Shown: in pieces, positions 1 through 11,933 of the stretch
How positions within the stretch are numbered: the stretch's first letter is position 1
Layout: the number at the start of each line of letters is the position of its first letter
DNA from: Phytoseiulus persimilis
Taxonomy: Eukaryota; Arthropoda; Arachnida; Mesostigmata; Phytoseiidae
NCBI GenBank assembly: GCA_037576195.1
Contig: JAQZDE010000089.1
Span: 1-64,000 of the forward strand
Direction: 5' to 3'
Length of the DNA: 64,000 nucleotides
The notes under the pieces: model-generated
The model's input: only the letters and a program-made list of their open reading frames with translations
Database searches by the model: none
What the model was told of the DNA's origin: nothing
Translations under genes and position numbers: made by a program

Positions 1-221
1 CGGTCTGATTCACTCTGAACTGTGTGGTCGAAGACCGAGCTAACTCGAAACTCATGTCAGAAGTGAACATTCGGACGAGATTCCCGATCTTATATTATGT
101 ATTGATTCATAAACGAAACTCTTGCATTTCGAACAGCATGAATTCACATCCGATATCACAGTTCCTCGTGGCGCTGCGATGGAAAAACGTTGTCTTCATG
201 CTCGTGCCTGCCCAGCGGCTG

Positions 222-2895
222 TCAGCTCGCTGGTGTGTCCACTCGGCAAGAGTCCGGAATTTCTAACTTGTGGAACTCCTCGGAGATCACGGGTAGAAAT
301 TTGCTCAAAGCCACCGGGTCAGTTAGAACAGCGGTTGGGAGCTGCAACACAAAGGAACGACCAACGGTTTAGGAAGGATCAACTAACAACTCCCGGTAAT
401 TCCCAACTGAGAAACCACATCGTCTAGATCGGACTCTTCGGTGGAAGCTTACGTCCAGATTTTTCGCATCCCTGTGTTCTTTCTCACAGTACTCCCGCAA
501 TAAGTACGACTTTCCAGATTCCCAGTAGAGTCTCGTATCGTTCATTCGGATCAGCACCTTGTCTACTCTGAGAAAGAACCGCAGAAGCAGAAAAAAGTTG
601 TTTCGCATGACTCGCACTTTCACGCTGAGTTTGGCGATACCGTGATCTGACAATTCATCTTCGAATAGACAGATGTCTTGATAGAAATGGATAGGTTCTT
701 CGGAGGTGAGCTTGGATAAATCGATGCGTTCTGCGGTTTCGGTTTCCTGCAAGAGCGTCGGACGGAAGTCAAATTGTGAAGCTAGAAGCCAATCCGTCTT
801 TGAGTCGGGTTATTCCTTCGAATAATCCCGGAATTGGGAATCCATATCGCGCAGAGCAGAACTCCGACGTGATTGAATTGAGTCGAAACTCCAGTTGCAA
901 CCTACCTCCAACAGAGCTCCGTCTTTGCCGAACAAAGTTCCTTTGTAACTCGTAGTGAAAGTCCAGTCGAACTTGTGGCTTTCTGGGGTTTTCACGTCAG
1001 GCAAGTCCAGGCCTTGACGAGCCTCTCGCCATGCATCAGCGATCGCTACTTTGGGAACGTAATTTTTCTCTGTGACCAGTTTGAGAGCGTCAAGTGGGTT
1101 GAATTCTATGCCGAAGCCGGCTTTGTGCTCTATCCGCAAGTAGTTCCACGCAAACGTCATGTCAGGATGCGACGGTAGTTGAAGGATATGGATGTATCTG
1201 TGTAAAAATCGAAGGACGCTATTAATTTGGTTCAAACTCACAACTTGCAACAAAAGTGAGCACCGGTCAATCTTTGAGAAGGACTCCCGCACTTTGGGAG
1301 CTCTAAGCCTGGAGCTCCCTTCAGTCCTTCTGTGCATCGATCCCGAGAAAGAAAATCTATCTGGGGGATTCCTCGTTGTGACTATCCGTCCCGTGAATCC
1401 GGGTGACGCCTACAGGAGAGAGAGACGAAAATCGGTCGTGAGGGGAGACTTGAAAAGTAGGTACCGAAAATCAATTTCCTTGAAAACGACTCGAGTTTCT
1501 CGGATGCTTCCCCAACCTTTCACCGATACAGCAACGATTCGGATGCTGGGTCTGAGCTAGATACGGAGCCCGTATGACTCGCCCCGGGCTTCTCAAAACA
1601 TATCAACACAGAGCACTGCCCGTCGAGATTGATTCGAGGGTTGTCACGCGGAGCATGAGTGATCCTGATATACTTGTGCCTTAACCACATTCTCCGCACA
1701 AACTCTCGGAACGCAACCGACAACAGAAAATCGGGAGGGGGGATCCGTTTCCGTCGGTTGTCTTATGTTCCAATTGGAACGAGGAACAGCCCAGTAGTGA
1801 TGGAAACCATTCCGACGCACACCAACAAACAAACAAACGGAAGAATGCATGTGAGACGGAATGAAAGGAGCCGGACAGTAGAGTCGCTAAACTGAGGAAT
1901 CGCCGTGAGTCTCAACGTGAATAAGGAATCTTCTGACTCGCGCAACGCCGTCATTCGGCTACGCTCGCGTAGAAAGAGAGAGCGTCAGTGCGCTGGTCGG
2001 GATGTTGGCTGCCTGGCTCATACGACGCCTTCCAGGTTCTCCGTCTGCGACTCGTGGGGCCCCCGGCTAGCGTCTGACTTTTTCTGCTCCGCCAATCCAG
2101 TCGCCATCTGTCCATGTCGTCCGACCGTCCAATCCAATCCATCCGATCCACCGCGGGAGGCACAAACTCAGACGCACAGTGCCTTTCACTTTCAGCGGAC
2201 CGCATTCGGTTTCTGTGTCACAAGGAAAGCACAGACGGAATAGCGAGATTCGAGACACGAGCCGACCGATGGAAACCCCGAGAGACGCTCACACACGCAC
2301 AGACAACGAACACGAGCTTCGTCATCGTTGGAAACGCCGTCATCACGGCCATGCCGCGTGAAAGCTGCGCGCGAACATATTTCCAGGCTCTACCGGCCCT
2401 CTCGTCGAGGAATCTGAGATAACTATGAGGAAAAATCCCAAAGCGCATCCCCATGAGTTCATTGGGCCTGTCAATCGATATGAGCGACTTCAAGCGCATC
2501 GGTCCGCGGGGAGCTCCCACCCGTCCTCCGACCAGGGTTAAGGTTCGCGGTCTTCCAGCCGCCGACGGGATTTTCGGCGAAGGGAAACTATGAGAAAACT
2601 CAGGAAAGACGAAACGAATCATGAAAGTGAACGCAGATGGTTCAGAGGCGTGAGATCCTCGCGGCACCGCGTACCCGCGGAACTTCAACTATAGCAACGC
2701 TGAGGTCGAAAACTTAGTTCCTGAACTGACTGACCTGCAGAGTATACACAGCTTGCTCTCGTCGATTGCACTTTGGGATTCGCGGATCGCGACGCACTGA
2801 TCGCGCGTCTTGCATTTTGAATGCAGAATAGGCCCGGAATTAGCTTTGAAGTGCCATTGCTCCAGGACGTGGTCCTCCTGGCCCCTGGCGATCAT
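222..2895 (-). CDS. TIPRL: TIP41-like protein (TIPRL), TOR/PP2A signalling regulator
   Basis: Four exons on the minus strand: 2895-2735, 1197-906, 746-453 and 341-222. All junctions are GT-AG and in phase, giving about 288 aa (human TIPRL is about 272). The first exon holds the N-terminal block WHFKANSGPILHSKC. The second has LPSHPDMTF, GFGIEFNPLDAL and the signature DWTFTTSYKGTLFG. The third has SLSVKVRVMRNNFFLLLRFF and LIRMNDTRLYWE, and the fourth has the C-terminal FLPVISEEFHKLEIP. TIP41 proteins bind the catalytic subunits of PP2A-type phosphatases and act in TOR signalling in the cytosol. The start at 2895 is the first ATG before the conserved Trp block. Intron 1 is unusually long here (about 1.5 kb) against 159 and 111 bp for the others. 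No canonical poly(A) signal is visible before the window edge. Confidence 0.93.
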
Positions 2896-4600
2896 ATCGT
2901 AGCCGTCCGATCCGAGGTGGACAGAAAAACGAGATTTAGAGCCGAGTTCACGTGAAATATCCGATGATCGTATCCTGGGGCACAGTTCACATCAACACTT
3001 CCACTTCACGAGCTGAAAACCTTCAAGAAAGTATCCACTGTTGTGATGGGAGAGTAGTTTGGACTAACTGCTTGTCTCACTCTCTGACTGACTGACTGCC
3101 TGCCTGCCAGCCTTCCTTCCACCCGTGTTCTGCCTGCTCGATAGCTGCTTGGTTGGATAGCGGCTGCTGCTGCTGCGCTGCCTGCTTGCCTTTCGTTCGT
3201 ATTGTGTGCGTGTGTGTGAGTTCGTGTATGTGTGCGCATGTGTGTGTCCGCGCTGGGTGGAAGGAAGCGCCAGCCGCCGCTGAAAGCAGCGAGTGAAATG
3301 AGTGGACGCCTCGAACGGGCCGCCATCTTGTTTTCAAGGCGGTCGACCAACAACCGAGATCCGAGTACAGCGCCATGCGAATATAGCGGCTCCACTGACA
3401 GTTACGACATCGGCACGGTCGTGAGAGATGCTGCTGCCAGGTACTGACTGACTCTATATGAGCCGCTGCCGCCGCCGCCGCCGCCGCTGTTACTGCTGTC
3501 CGTCTGTCCCTCCGATTTAGCTATCTAGCTGACTGGCTGGAATGAGGGGGCCTGCTCTCGCTGCTGCGGCTACGATCGCTGTTGCCGCGGCTTCTATTCA
3601 CTCCTCGCTCCAACCTCTCCCGTAGGCGTGGGGCGCCATCCAGACAGCAGCAGCGGCGCGGCGTTAGCGACGGCGGCGGCGGCCTCAAACATCGATACAT
3701 AAGAGGCTATGGAGAAAATGCAGAAAGTAACTCGGCAGCGCAGCCGCAAATACGGAGCCGACGTATTCGCTGCGGACACCGGTGCAGAAAAACTACGAGG
3801 AAAGGTCGAAAGAGAGCCGCGGCAGCAGCGAGAAGAGGAGGCACCCCACAAGCTGGAGAACACGACGACGAAAGGAACGCACATCGTGGAACGCCGGTGA
3901 TTCTACTGAGGCGGCCTAGCCCGCTCCCTTTCTGTTAGCGCGCAAGCGAGCTGACTCCCCAGGAACATCCATCTTTGGGTGGAGCTGGAAAGCCTGGGGG
4001 GAATGAGCAACCACCGGGTGTGGGCCCAACTCTCTGACGATGACGACGGCGGCGGCGGCCGCTGCGGCGGCCACGGGTCGGGGGTGGAGTACACGGGTTT
4101 ATGACTTGGATGGCAGGGGACCCTGGAGTCATCGTCTTCCTCGAGATGGGATAGCGAGGAATCGGGCGAGAAGGAGTGGATGGAGCAAGGGGTGGAAGGC
4201 AGCAGAAGGCCACAGCGCAGAACGTGAGATCGACTTTGCCTCGGTTAGACTCAGCCCTGTACGATGGATGAGTGCGAGAAGCACAGCAGTCGAGCTGGGA
4301 CGAAATTTACTCCACAGGCGCCATCCAGATGGAAGCCATAGTTTGGAAACATCGCTCCGCTCCCGAGCGCTGTGGGCAGTCAGAACCAGTTATCCTCATT
4401 TTTTTCATGGAAACCCGTGAATTCTGACTTGGGACACGAACTGATCCTGAGTGTCGGAGCCCAGCGCTGTATCAATCGAGGAGACCTGCGGAAGCTTCCC
4501 TCTTGGACGCGCTCGGCGAGGAGTGGGGGTCATACGGTCCATGTGACCCCACGAAATGACAAAGAAACAAGGCGTTCGTAGCCGAACCTGTCAGGAATCA
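2896..4600. other. GC-rich low-complexity DNA upstream of TIPRL
   Basis: This region begins at the TIPRL start codon and probably contains its promoter and 5' leader. It carries (CTGA)n/(CTGC)n at 3085-3110, a TG-rich dinucleotide run at about 3204-3245 and a (GCC)n run at 3467-3488. Several frames stay open by composition alone (Ala/Arg/Gln-rich translations on both strands). None shows a domain or a convincing splice structure, so I call no gene. Confidence 0.6.
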
Positions 4601-5062
4601 TGATTTCGGAATCGACAGACGACCATTGCAACCCCTGTGGAGCGTGATCAGATGATCAAGTATAGAGTCATCAGACCCCAGGTCCGATGCGTAGCTCCAA
4701 CCTGATAGATTCCGAATGGATCGAGTTCAACCCACATCAGAACGATATCGTGCTCCGACCGAATCGTTCAAAATTGGCGTCTCATCAGCTTTGGTCAAGG
4801 ATTCAGTCGGGCGACTCAGAGAATAAACGATTCATCGGCCCCTAGGTTAGAAAGGAGAGCATGAGAGCTGAGAGCCACTGTTGATGTACTTCAGCAAGCA
4901 ACACTAGCTTCATGTAACACTCGCCGAGGTGCCTGCTTCATCATAGGCGCCCCCAGCCTCAGCATCCCAGCTCGAGCATATTGGTGATCGAGGGATTCCG
5001 ATACTGAAATCCACCTCCATGATTGAGCCTTGCCTTAATCTTCTACGAGCAACCCCGAAAGT

Positions 5063-5748
5063 GCGATAACCTGTGCTCTTGTGTGGGTTCGGTTGGGTCG
5101 GGTGGTTGATTTCAGAAATCGATCAAAAATGGTTCCGCTGGCGAGCCTTGATGGTCGATTCTCTTCTGAAAACAATTTGTTGAGTTTCTGGTTGGGGATC
5201 GATTCCTATTATTTTCTAATGTTCTCCGGAGAGGCTTCGAACTTCGACCCCGCCCCCGCAGATTCCATAGCGCACGAATTTGAATCGGCCACTCGAATAG
5301 CCCTGGATGAACAGTACATCCGAAATTCCGATTGCTAGAAAATCCCGACCAAAGAAAAATGGACGTTCCCTCGACCTGATGGGACTTCGTTGAGGGGAAT
5401 CCGAGGTCCTCAACAGAGCGATGACCTGAGTGCTCGAGTGCGTTGTCGGCTGTGTGGGGTGGTTGATTTCAGGAATCAAATGAAAATGGTTTCGTTAGCA
5501 ACTCTTCATGGTCGATTTTGTTCTGAAAACTATTTGTTGAGATTCTTGGTGGGGATCGATTCCGACAATTTTCTGATGAAGTCCGACGATGCTTCGAGTT
5601 CCGACCCCTCTCCCACGAATTCTAAGCCCCTGGAAGAGCAGTCCGGCCCGCTTCCAGAATTCCGATTCCTAGAAAATCCCGACCGAAGAAAAAATCGACG
5701 TCCTCTCGATCTGATGGGACTTCAATGGAGGATATTCGAGCTGTTTTT
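5063..5748. repeat. Tandem duplication with a shared open frame
   Basis: Two diverged direct copies lie head to tail, at about 5063-5394 and 5418-5748. Both contain GGTTGATTTCAG, ATGGTCGATT, TCTGAAAAC, GGGGATCGATTCC, AGAAAATCCCGACC and CTGATGGGACTTC in the same order. The offset drifts from about 355-358 bp at the left to 334 bp at the right, so copy 1 carries extra bases. One plus frame is open through most of each copy, and the translations keep the order LxGRFxSEN, LVGIDS/LGIDS and DPxP. I do not recognise the peptide. It could be a duplicated exon, a decayed mobile element or non-coding duplication. Confidence 0.75.
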
Positions 5749-8700
5749 CTTGGTGCTCGCCGAGTGACCTACATTCCAAGGTCGTTGAGAGTAGTGTTTT
5801 TCTTCAACGACAAGGCTGATGAGTTTCCCCGCGTGAACGGAGTGGGATTCGAAAATGAAGAAACTCAGCAGTTCATCGGTCGTGAGTCTTTGGTCCGAAA
5901 GAATAATATTCAGTCGGAACTTCAGAAACCTCCGCTGGCTGTTTGTAGCTTCTCAGACCAGAAAGACGAAAAAACGAAGATGAAGAAGCGAAAGTGGGCC
6001 CCTTCCAGCAGCTGCATAGCTCGCGATTCTGACTTCAGTTCCCTCACCAAACTTCTGCGTTCTTCTACTTATGGAACAACCACTGACTCGCTGAAGTAAG
6101 CTAGCGAGTGAGAGAGGCTGAAACCAGAAGACGACGTTGGCCGAACACTTCGGACAGCAGAAAACTCGCTGGTGAAGGCGAAACTATTTTCGGCGCCGAG
6201 AGGAGAACGGATCTACGAGAAGAAGAAAACACCCCACAGAAAACATCCAGAACGAACGAAAACCAAGAGAGGCCACCACCGCTAGGACCTCCTCACGATG
6301 GAGAACCTCGCGCCGAACAGACACTGAGCGAGCGAGCGGGCGAGCGAGCTAGCGACTGAAGGACCGATCGACCGCCCGCCCGCCTGCCTGCTCGGTCGGC
6401 GAGCCAAGCGAGCTAGTCGCTGAGCGCGCGCGGAATTCTCATCTGATTTCACATAGCTCCGCGCTACAACGCCTTTGATGATCCTGAATTTTGAAAACTC
6501 CAAATGCGTTCGGAGCAATACACAGTCGCTGCATCACCAGACGAGGACTCCAGGAGGCTCAGGCCCGAGCGGACCCGCTGGAGCTATGATTTGACGTGAC
6601 CAGAGGATCTGGCAGTGACCCGGGTTCCGAGCCCAAACTAGCAATGGTCGATCTCTCACACGATGGGGGTTCTATGGTGTGGTTGAAAACTGTCAGAACA
6701 AGTTTCCGAAGAAGTTGCGGTTCGCTCAATCACCTCACAGAGTGTGGGGCTCGGGTCATTGGTTTGCTGAGGGAGCTCTGTGATGAAGCGCGAATCAGTT
6801 TGGGAGGTGGAAATCGAGAAGAACCGATACATTCCGAACGGTCGTCGAGGTCTAAGGATTGAATCTCTACTTGCGGAATATCGAATCCAAGAAACAATCG
6901 TTGCATCGGGATTCGACCGTTCCTTCATTCCAAGCAAGCGCCGAAATTCAGAAAGCGGATCCCGATATCTCGAATCCTTTAAGCTCACATCAGATCAAAG
7001 GTGGCCGAATTCCGGCGATCCATCGTCGATTTCGAGTGAAACCCCCTCGGTTCGTCGCGGCAAATCTTCTCAAGACATTCGAAATATTGTTGTGAACTAA
7101 GCCTAACCTGTGGTGAGCGAAGAAGGGTTCTTTCTTCTTCATTCCTTCTCTCTCTCTCTCTCTTCGTCACTGAGAATGGAAGTAGAAGTAACCCTCGGTT
7201 CTCGCCGAACGGCTCTGCACTGATCTCCAGCCCAACCCGAAAGCTTGAGCAACCGAAGATAGATCTTTGACACATCTGCCTCAAGAGCGCGACTCATTCG
7301 TGAAGGCTCAGCGATCAGGACTTCTGGCTCGATCACGTATTACGCTGCCTCTCATTCTTTCCCTGAGACTGCTTTCTTTTCTTCTCGTCCGAAAATAAAA
7401 GTTGCATAAGAGCTCCCGAGGCGCGTATCAGTGGTCTGAGGGCTAGGCTGGCGGCCACCCCACAGAACCTGCCGCGAAGCTTGCCGCTTCTCGGATCTTT
7501 TCAAGCCACATAGAAAAACAACCTACCTAGTTCGCTCCGTTCCGAGTTCCCTGAATAGAATCGATTGAAATCAACAGCCTCTTTTCCAATTCCGCGTCTT
7601 CAGCTCAGCACTCCGAGTCGTAAACCAAAGCTTTGAAGTTCGGTTCGGTTGAGAGAATCCACGACTGATTTCGAGAGCCAGAAGTCGTTTCGATCAAGCT
7701 CTGCTCGGCCAGAACACGGCGATGGTGAAAACATCAGAAACGGTTCCAACGTGACAACCGCCCGAAAGTTCACCGGTCCTCCGAAATATCGTTCCGCATG
7801 CTGACTCTTTCGTGCCAGAGAGTTCGTTCGAACTAACTTGCAACGGATATACTGGAAACTTTCAGACATCTGCACGGACCGTCCACTTTCGAGAGGGCAG
7901 GTGCGATATTTTCGGTTGGAACGGATCGGCCACTGGATGGCACGATGCACGGAGTTCTGAATTTCCGAACCAGTCAACATTCCGTTCATGTTTTTTTTCG
8001 GAAACACAACCTATTGTCTGTCGTAGGTCTTGGATTCACCAGCCAATTTCATTCCGAAGAGCCGGGAGAATTTCCAGCGTGTTTTCAATGCGGGAGAAGT
8101 TGATCCAGTCATCCACTCCTATTTGCCGCAGCTCCCGTGTGGTACGTCGTTTATGACTGACTACGAATGAGCCGCAGCTTTCCACTTCAGTATGCATGTT
8201 CTGAGACATGGAAGCTAGGACCTCTTATCACTAACTGAATCCGAGCAGGAAGACGACATGATTTCAGACAGAAAGTTCTTCGACATTCATGACGATTATT
8301 TCGATGCTTGACGATGGAATCCCGGATAAAGCTGGCGAAACTGAATCGATGCTCGATTCGACGCGTGTTCCGCGAGGGGACGCTTGCAGTTCTGCCCATG
8401 GAGGAGAGATAGATACTCTTCCCGAAATTCAGCAGCCAATGGGAGTCTTCCGAATGCAGGGGCGGACCGAATACGGGGACCAAAGGGGGAAGGGTAGGGT
8501 GGTCTACTTCGAACGCGTTCTGAAGAGTCACCTCTGCGAACGAGCTCAATGCTGGCGGCGAGGGAATCAGACTCCGAGGGTTTTTTTCACTCAAAGAAGA
8601 GGATGGTTGGACTTTCGTGCCCCGTATCATCAAGCTCGGTACAAGAGGAAGAAACTCGTGAAATTCATGAAGATGAATTCCACGCTCGGGAATGCGATAG

Positions 8701-9456
8701 AGGAATCGAGAAGGATATCGCTGGCTGATTGCGATCCTTTCATCGATCGACAAGCCGAGTTCTGATATTGTCAACGAGACCTGAGAACCATAACCATAAC
8801 CTGAGATCGAATTTGTAAATTTTCGCAACGATGCAGGGCCGATGCGCCGTCCGTGAAGCCGAGAAACGCAGCTGGCCCTGATCCATGCATGTCCGGTGCC
8901 TGGCCGTAAAACCATCAGCTTACGTACAGGGGCTCACATTCGCGCATTCATATTGTCGAGCTCTTGTCTTGAAGGAGAAACGCATCATAAAGGTGCCTCA
9001 TAGAACTCGTGCAACTTCCTCTGGGATGGGAGCTCCGAGAATGGTCGAAGTGCTACCCAGGAGAGTCTCGTCACGACGAATACCGCAGGTGGAGAAGTCT
9101 GCTAGTTATGACTAACTTTTTTTGAGAGTCTCGCAAACACGTGCTAACGGTAGAGAGATTCCATCGGAATGCAGTTTGATCCTCCCTCGTCACAGCGGGA
9201 AATCGGAACAACTCAGAGCACGAACCTGGATCGAACTAACCAACTTGTTGAAGCCTGAAAAGCCAGAAAACCTTCACAAAGGAATCTAGTCACAACGATT
9301 ATAATTCCAACGAAAGGGTTCGGCCGGCTCTGCGGGGTTCCCCGCGCCGTGATTCTACTCTCAGTTGTCGAACTTGAACACCGAGAGCAACAAGAAATTA
9401 TTGTCGGAATACGCCCGAAGCATTCAAACGGATACAGGGTGTCTCGATTGCAGCTC
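5749..9456. other. No recognised gene; scattered unsupported reading frames
   Basis: Plus frames at 5725-6099 and 6780-7100 and a 242-codon minus frame at 8187-8915 are open, but none resembles a known family and competing frames are equally long. A GCGA/GCCC-rich simple repeat lies at about 6325-6420 and a CT-repeat near 7147-7165. An AATAAA at 7394-7399 could end a plus-strand transcript whose exons I cannot identify. Confidence 0.5.
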
Positions 9457-9462
9457 TTTATT
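9457..9462 (-). terminator. Poly(A) signal of the aminotransferase gene
   Basis: TTTATT on the plus strand reads AATAAA on the minus strand. It lies about 360 bp beyond the aminotransferase stop codon at 9824-9826, a normal 3'UTR distance, with no closer canonical hexamer. Confidence 0.6.
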
Positions 9463-9823
9463 CATTTCATTCGGCTCCGAAATAAATATAATCTCACTAC
9501 GTGAAGAAAATAATTCCTGCCACAAATCGGCCCAGCGGAGAAATCCATGGTTATAGAAGAATGAACCAGAATCAAAAGTCTTCTGAGGTCCCCGCGCAGG
9601 GCCATATAAAACTGACTGAAGCAACGATGTAATTATAGCCGGAATCCGTTGATTTTCGTCCACATAGCCGGCGTTCATCTTTGTCCAAAAGTGACGCGTT
9701 ATCAGGTACACTCGTTCGTGCTCACTATGATTCGGGAACAAAGTTACAATGGGGCTCCCTCGTTGGGTTATGTACAGTTTGTACAGCAGCGGGCGTGGAT
9801 GCGTCCTCCGATCGCTGAGATAC

Positions 9824-11933
9824 TCAGTCGATTTCGAGGGACCAGTGGTGATCGACTATACCGTACTGCAAACAAACAGAGGAAAAACTATACTTCATGT
9901 CTCTTCCTCATATCGAGATTTCAACATATTCCACTGATATCCTGTCGTCTTGAAGCTTGGAGGTGTAGTGAGACGCCATAAGCATACCTGAATGTTCGTA
10001 AGAGTTTCCATGATCCGTGCGTGAAGTCGCCACTCGCTCTCCATCGTCGGAATCGAAAGATCTGTAGCGTGACCGTTCTGTCTGTGGTAAATGCGTCCAA
10101 TGGGCGAGATGCTGCAGGCAGTTCCACAGCCGAACATTTCCATGACCCGGCCTTGGTCGAGAGCTTCCCTGAGCTCTGTCATGTTTATCGGACGTTCAGA
10201 GACCTGTTCCGCACAGGAGATCAGGACTTTAGTCAAGGGTGGGCATCGGGCTCGAATGGTACGCTCTGAGAGAGTGGCTGTCCTTGCATTCCGAGAAGCG
10301 ATTCCGGGAAACAGTTTTGGAGCTGCTCGAAACTTACTTTGAACAGATTCCACTCCCGCGTGAGGTCCAGAACGCTCCGTCGGACGATTCCCGGCAAGAT
10401 GATTCCGCTCAAAGGAGGGGTCACCAATTCGGGCTCGCCATCCTTTCCTCGGAGGAATACGAAGACGTTCATTGCTCCGACTTCGGTGATTTGCTGGTCG
10501 GGGCCGAACAGCCACAGGACTTGTTGGAGACCAAGAGCATCAGCCTCCTTCTGCACCGCGAGTGTTGGCGCATAGTTGCATCCGAGTTTTTTGTCACCGG
10601 TGCCACCAGGCCAGGCTCGGACGTATTGGGGATCGGCGAGGAGACTGACTGGTTTGATGCCGGTGGCGTAGTAAGCACTGACTGGTCCCGTGATCACATA
10701 TAGGAAGGCTTCGGATGAACGCGCCACACCGAGCGTGGGCTCTACGCCAAAAAACGTCGGACGGATGTACAGCGAACTCATGGGAGAGTTGGGGACCCAA
10801 TCACGATCGATCTCCACTAACCGCATCAGGCACCTCAGAAATTCCTGGGGGTCGAACGTCTGGAACCGAGTGACAGCAATGAATCCCGAGTTCTTGCTCA
10901 CACTTGAAGATCGAATAGATCGGAGAGGACCGAAAATATGACCGTCGGGGGGCCATCGCGCTGACTTACAGGGAGGCCAAGTCGCTCAGCCGAGTTCAGC
11001 AATCTCTGGATGTTTAGTTCCGGGCGGAAAAGTCGGATCCGACCGTCCGGGCCCCGGAAAGCTTTCATGCCCTCGAACAACTCTTGTGCGTAGTGGAGAA
11101 CCTGGTGAGCAGGAGGACAAAGCTTGAGACATTTGTCAAAGACGTTCATGAGCCGCTCCCAACGGTTCGCAATGAATCCCGACGGAATGCGTCACCAGCA
11201 GTCCGTACCTTAGCGGCCGGATGCATCTGTAGCGCGTGGACGGGACAGATTTTGGGCTGGCTCCAACCGGTGTCTCGCCTCCAGTAGCTTTCAAACATAT
11301 GATCGGCGAAATGCTTGCCGAACTGTAGACTTGCTGTCTCCGGCTTCTGTTGTCTGAGATGTGGGGGTTGGATCTCGATATCGAGGTCATCGTGCTGCGG
11401 GAGAGAAAAGCTCATAGGTCTGCGTGTTCATCGAGGACGCCGGAATCGATCAAATCATAGGTAAGAGTTCAGAGGTAGGATCAGAAACGAAAATGGTTTT
11501 CTTACCACGAATGTGTGGGTCGGCTGTGCGATCTCTCGCTTCACTTCCCCCTGAGGTGTCCACGACAGGCAGCGCAACTGTAACGAAAAATGTATCTTTA
11601 TATTCCTCGTATATACCTTAACACCCTGACTTTTGCTCGGTGGCGTTCCCCTCGTCCGCGGGTTCGGTTTCTTATTTTTCTATTTTTAACTTTTCTTGAT
11701 ACCAGAGGTGGTCATCGAGTTAGTCGATAACAAGTCTATCCTCTAGCCTCGGATGGACTGTTGAACACATCGTGACTCTTAGATTCAGTGTATAGTGTAC
11801 GACGATATGAGTTGATACATTTCGAGGCCAAGAGTCTGTCGCATTCATAGACGAAGTGACTCCACTGTAATCGATGCACTTGTGCGAGATGACGGAAGCC
11901 GAGAGCTCGCGACGTGCGTGTCAAGATTGCCAC
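9824..11933 (-). CDS. BCAT: Branched-chain amino acid aminotransferase, mitochondrial type
   Basis: Seven exons: 11933-11880, 11577-11506, 11394-11209, 11101-10970, 10859-10338, 10203-9988 and 9865-9824, giving about 407 aa. The enzyme is PLP-dependent and reversibly converts Leu, Ile and Val to their 2-oxo acids with 2-oxoglutarate. Visible motifs are [40 protein letters not shown], the PLP-lysine region [49 protein letters not shown] and a short last exon [13 protein letters not shown]. The first exon ([18 protein letters not shown]) is Arg/hydroxyl-rich with no acid, like a mitochondrial presequence. Its donor (GTGCAT) is weak, so this exon is tentative; all others are firm. The redox CxxC of the human enzymes reads C-S-I-S here, so the second Cys is missing. 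Confidence 0.94.

Noticed and set aside
3582-3938. Arg/Ala/Gln-rich frames between 3.0 and 4.4 kb on both strands.
   Set aside because: Explained by CTG/GCC/CA simple repeats and GC-rich composition.
8187-8915. 242-codon minus-strand frame.
   Set aside because: Competing plus frame of 158 codons, no domain, composition typical of non-coding DNA here.
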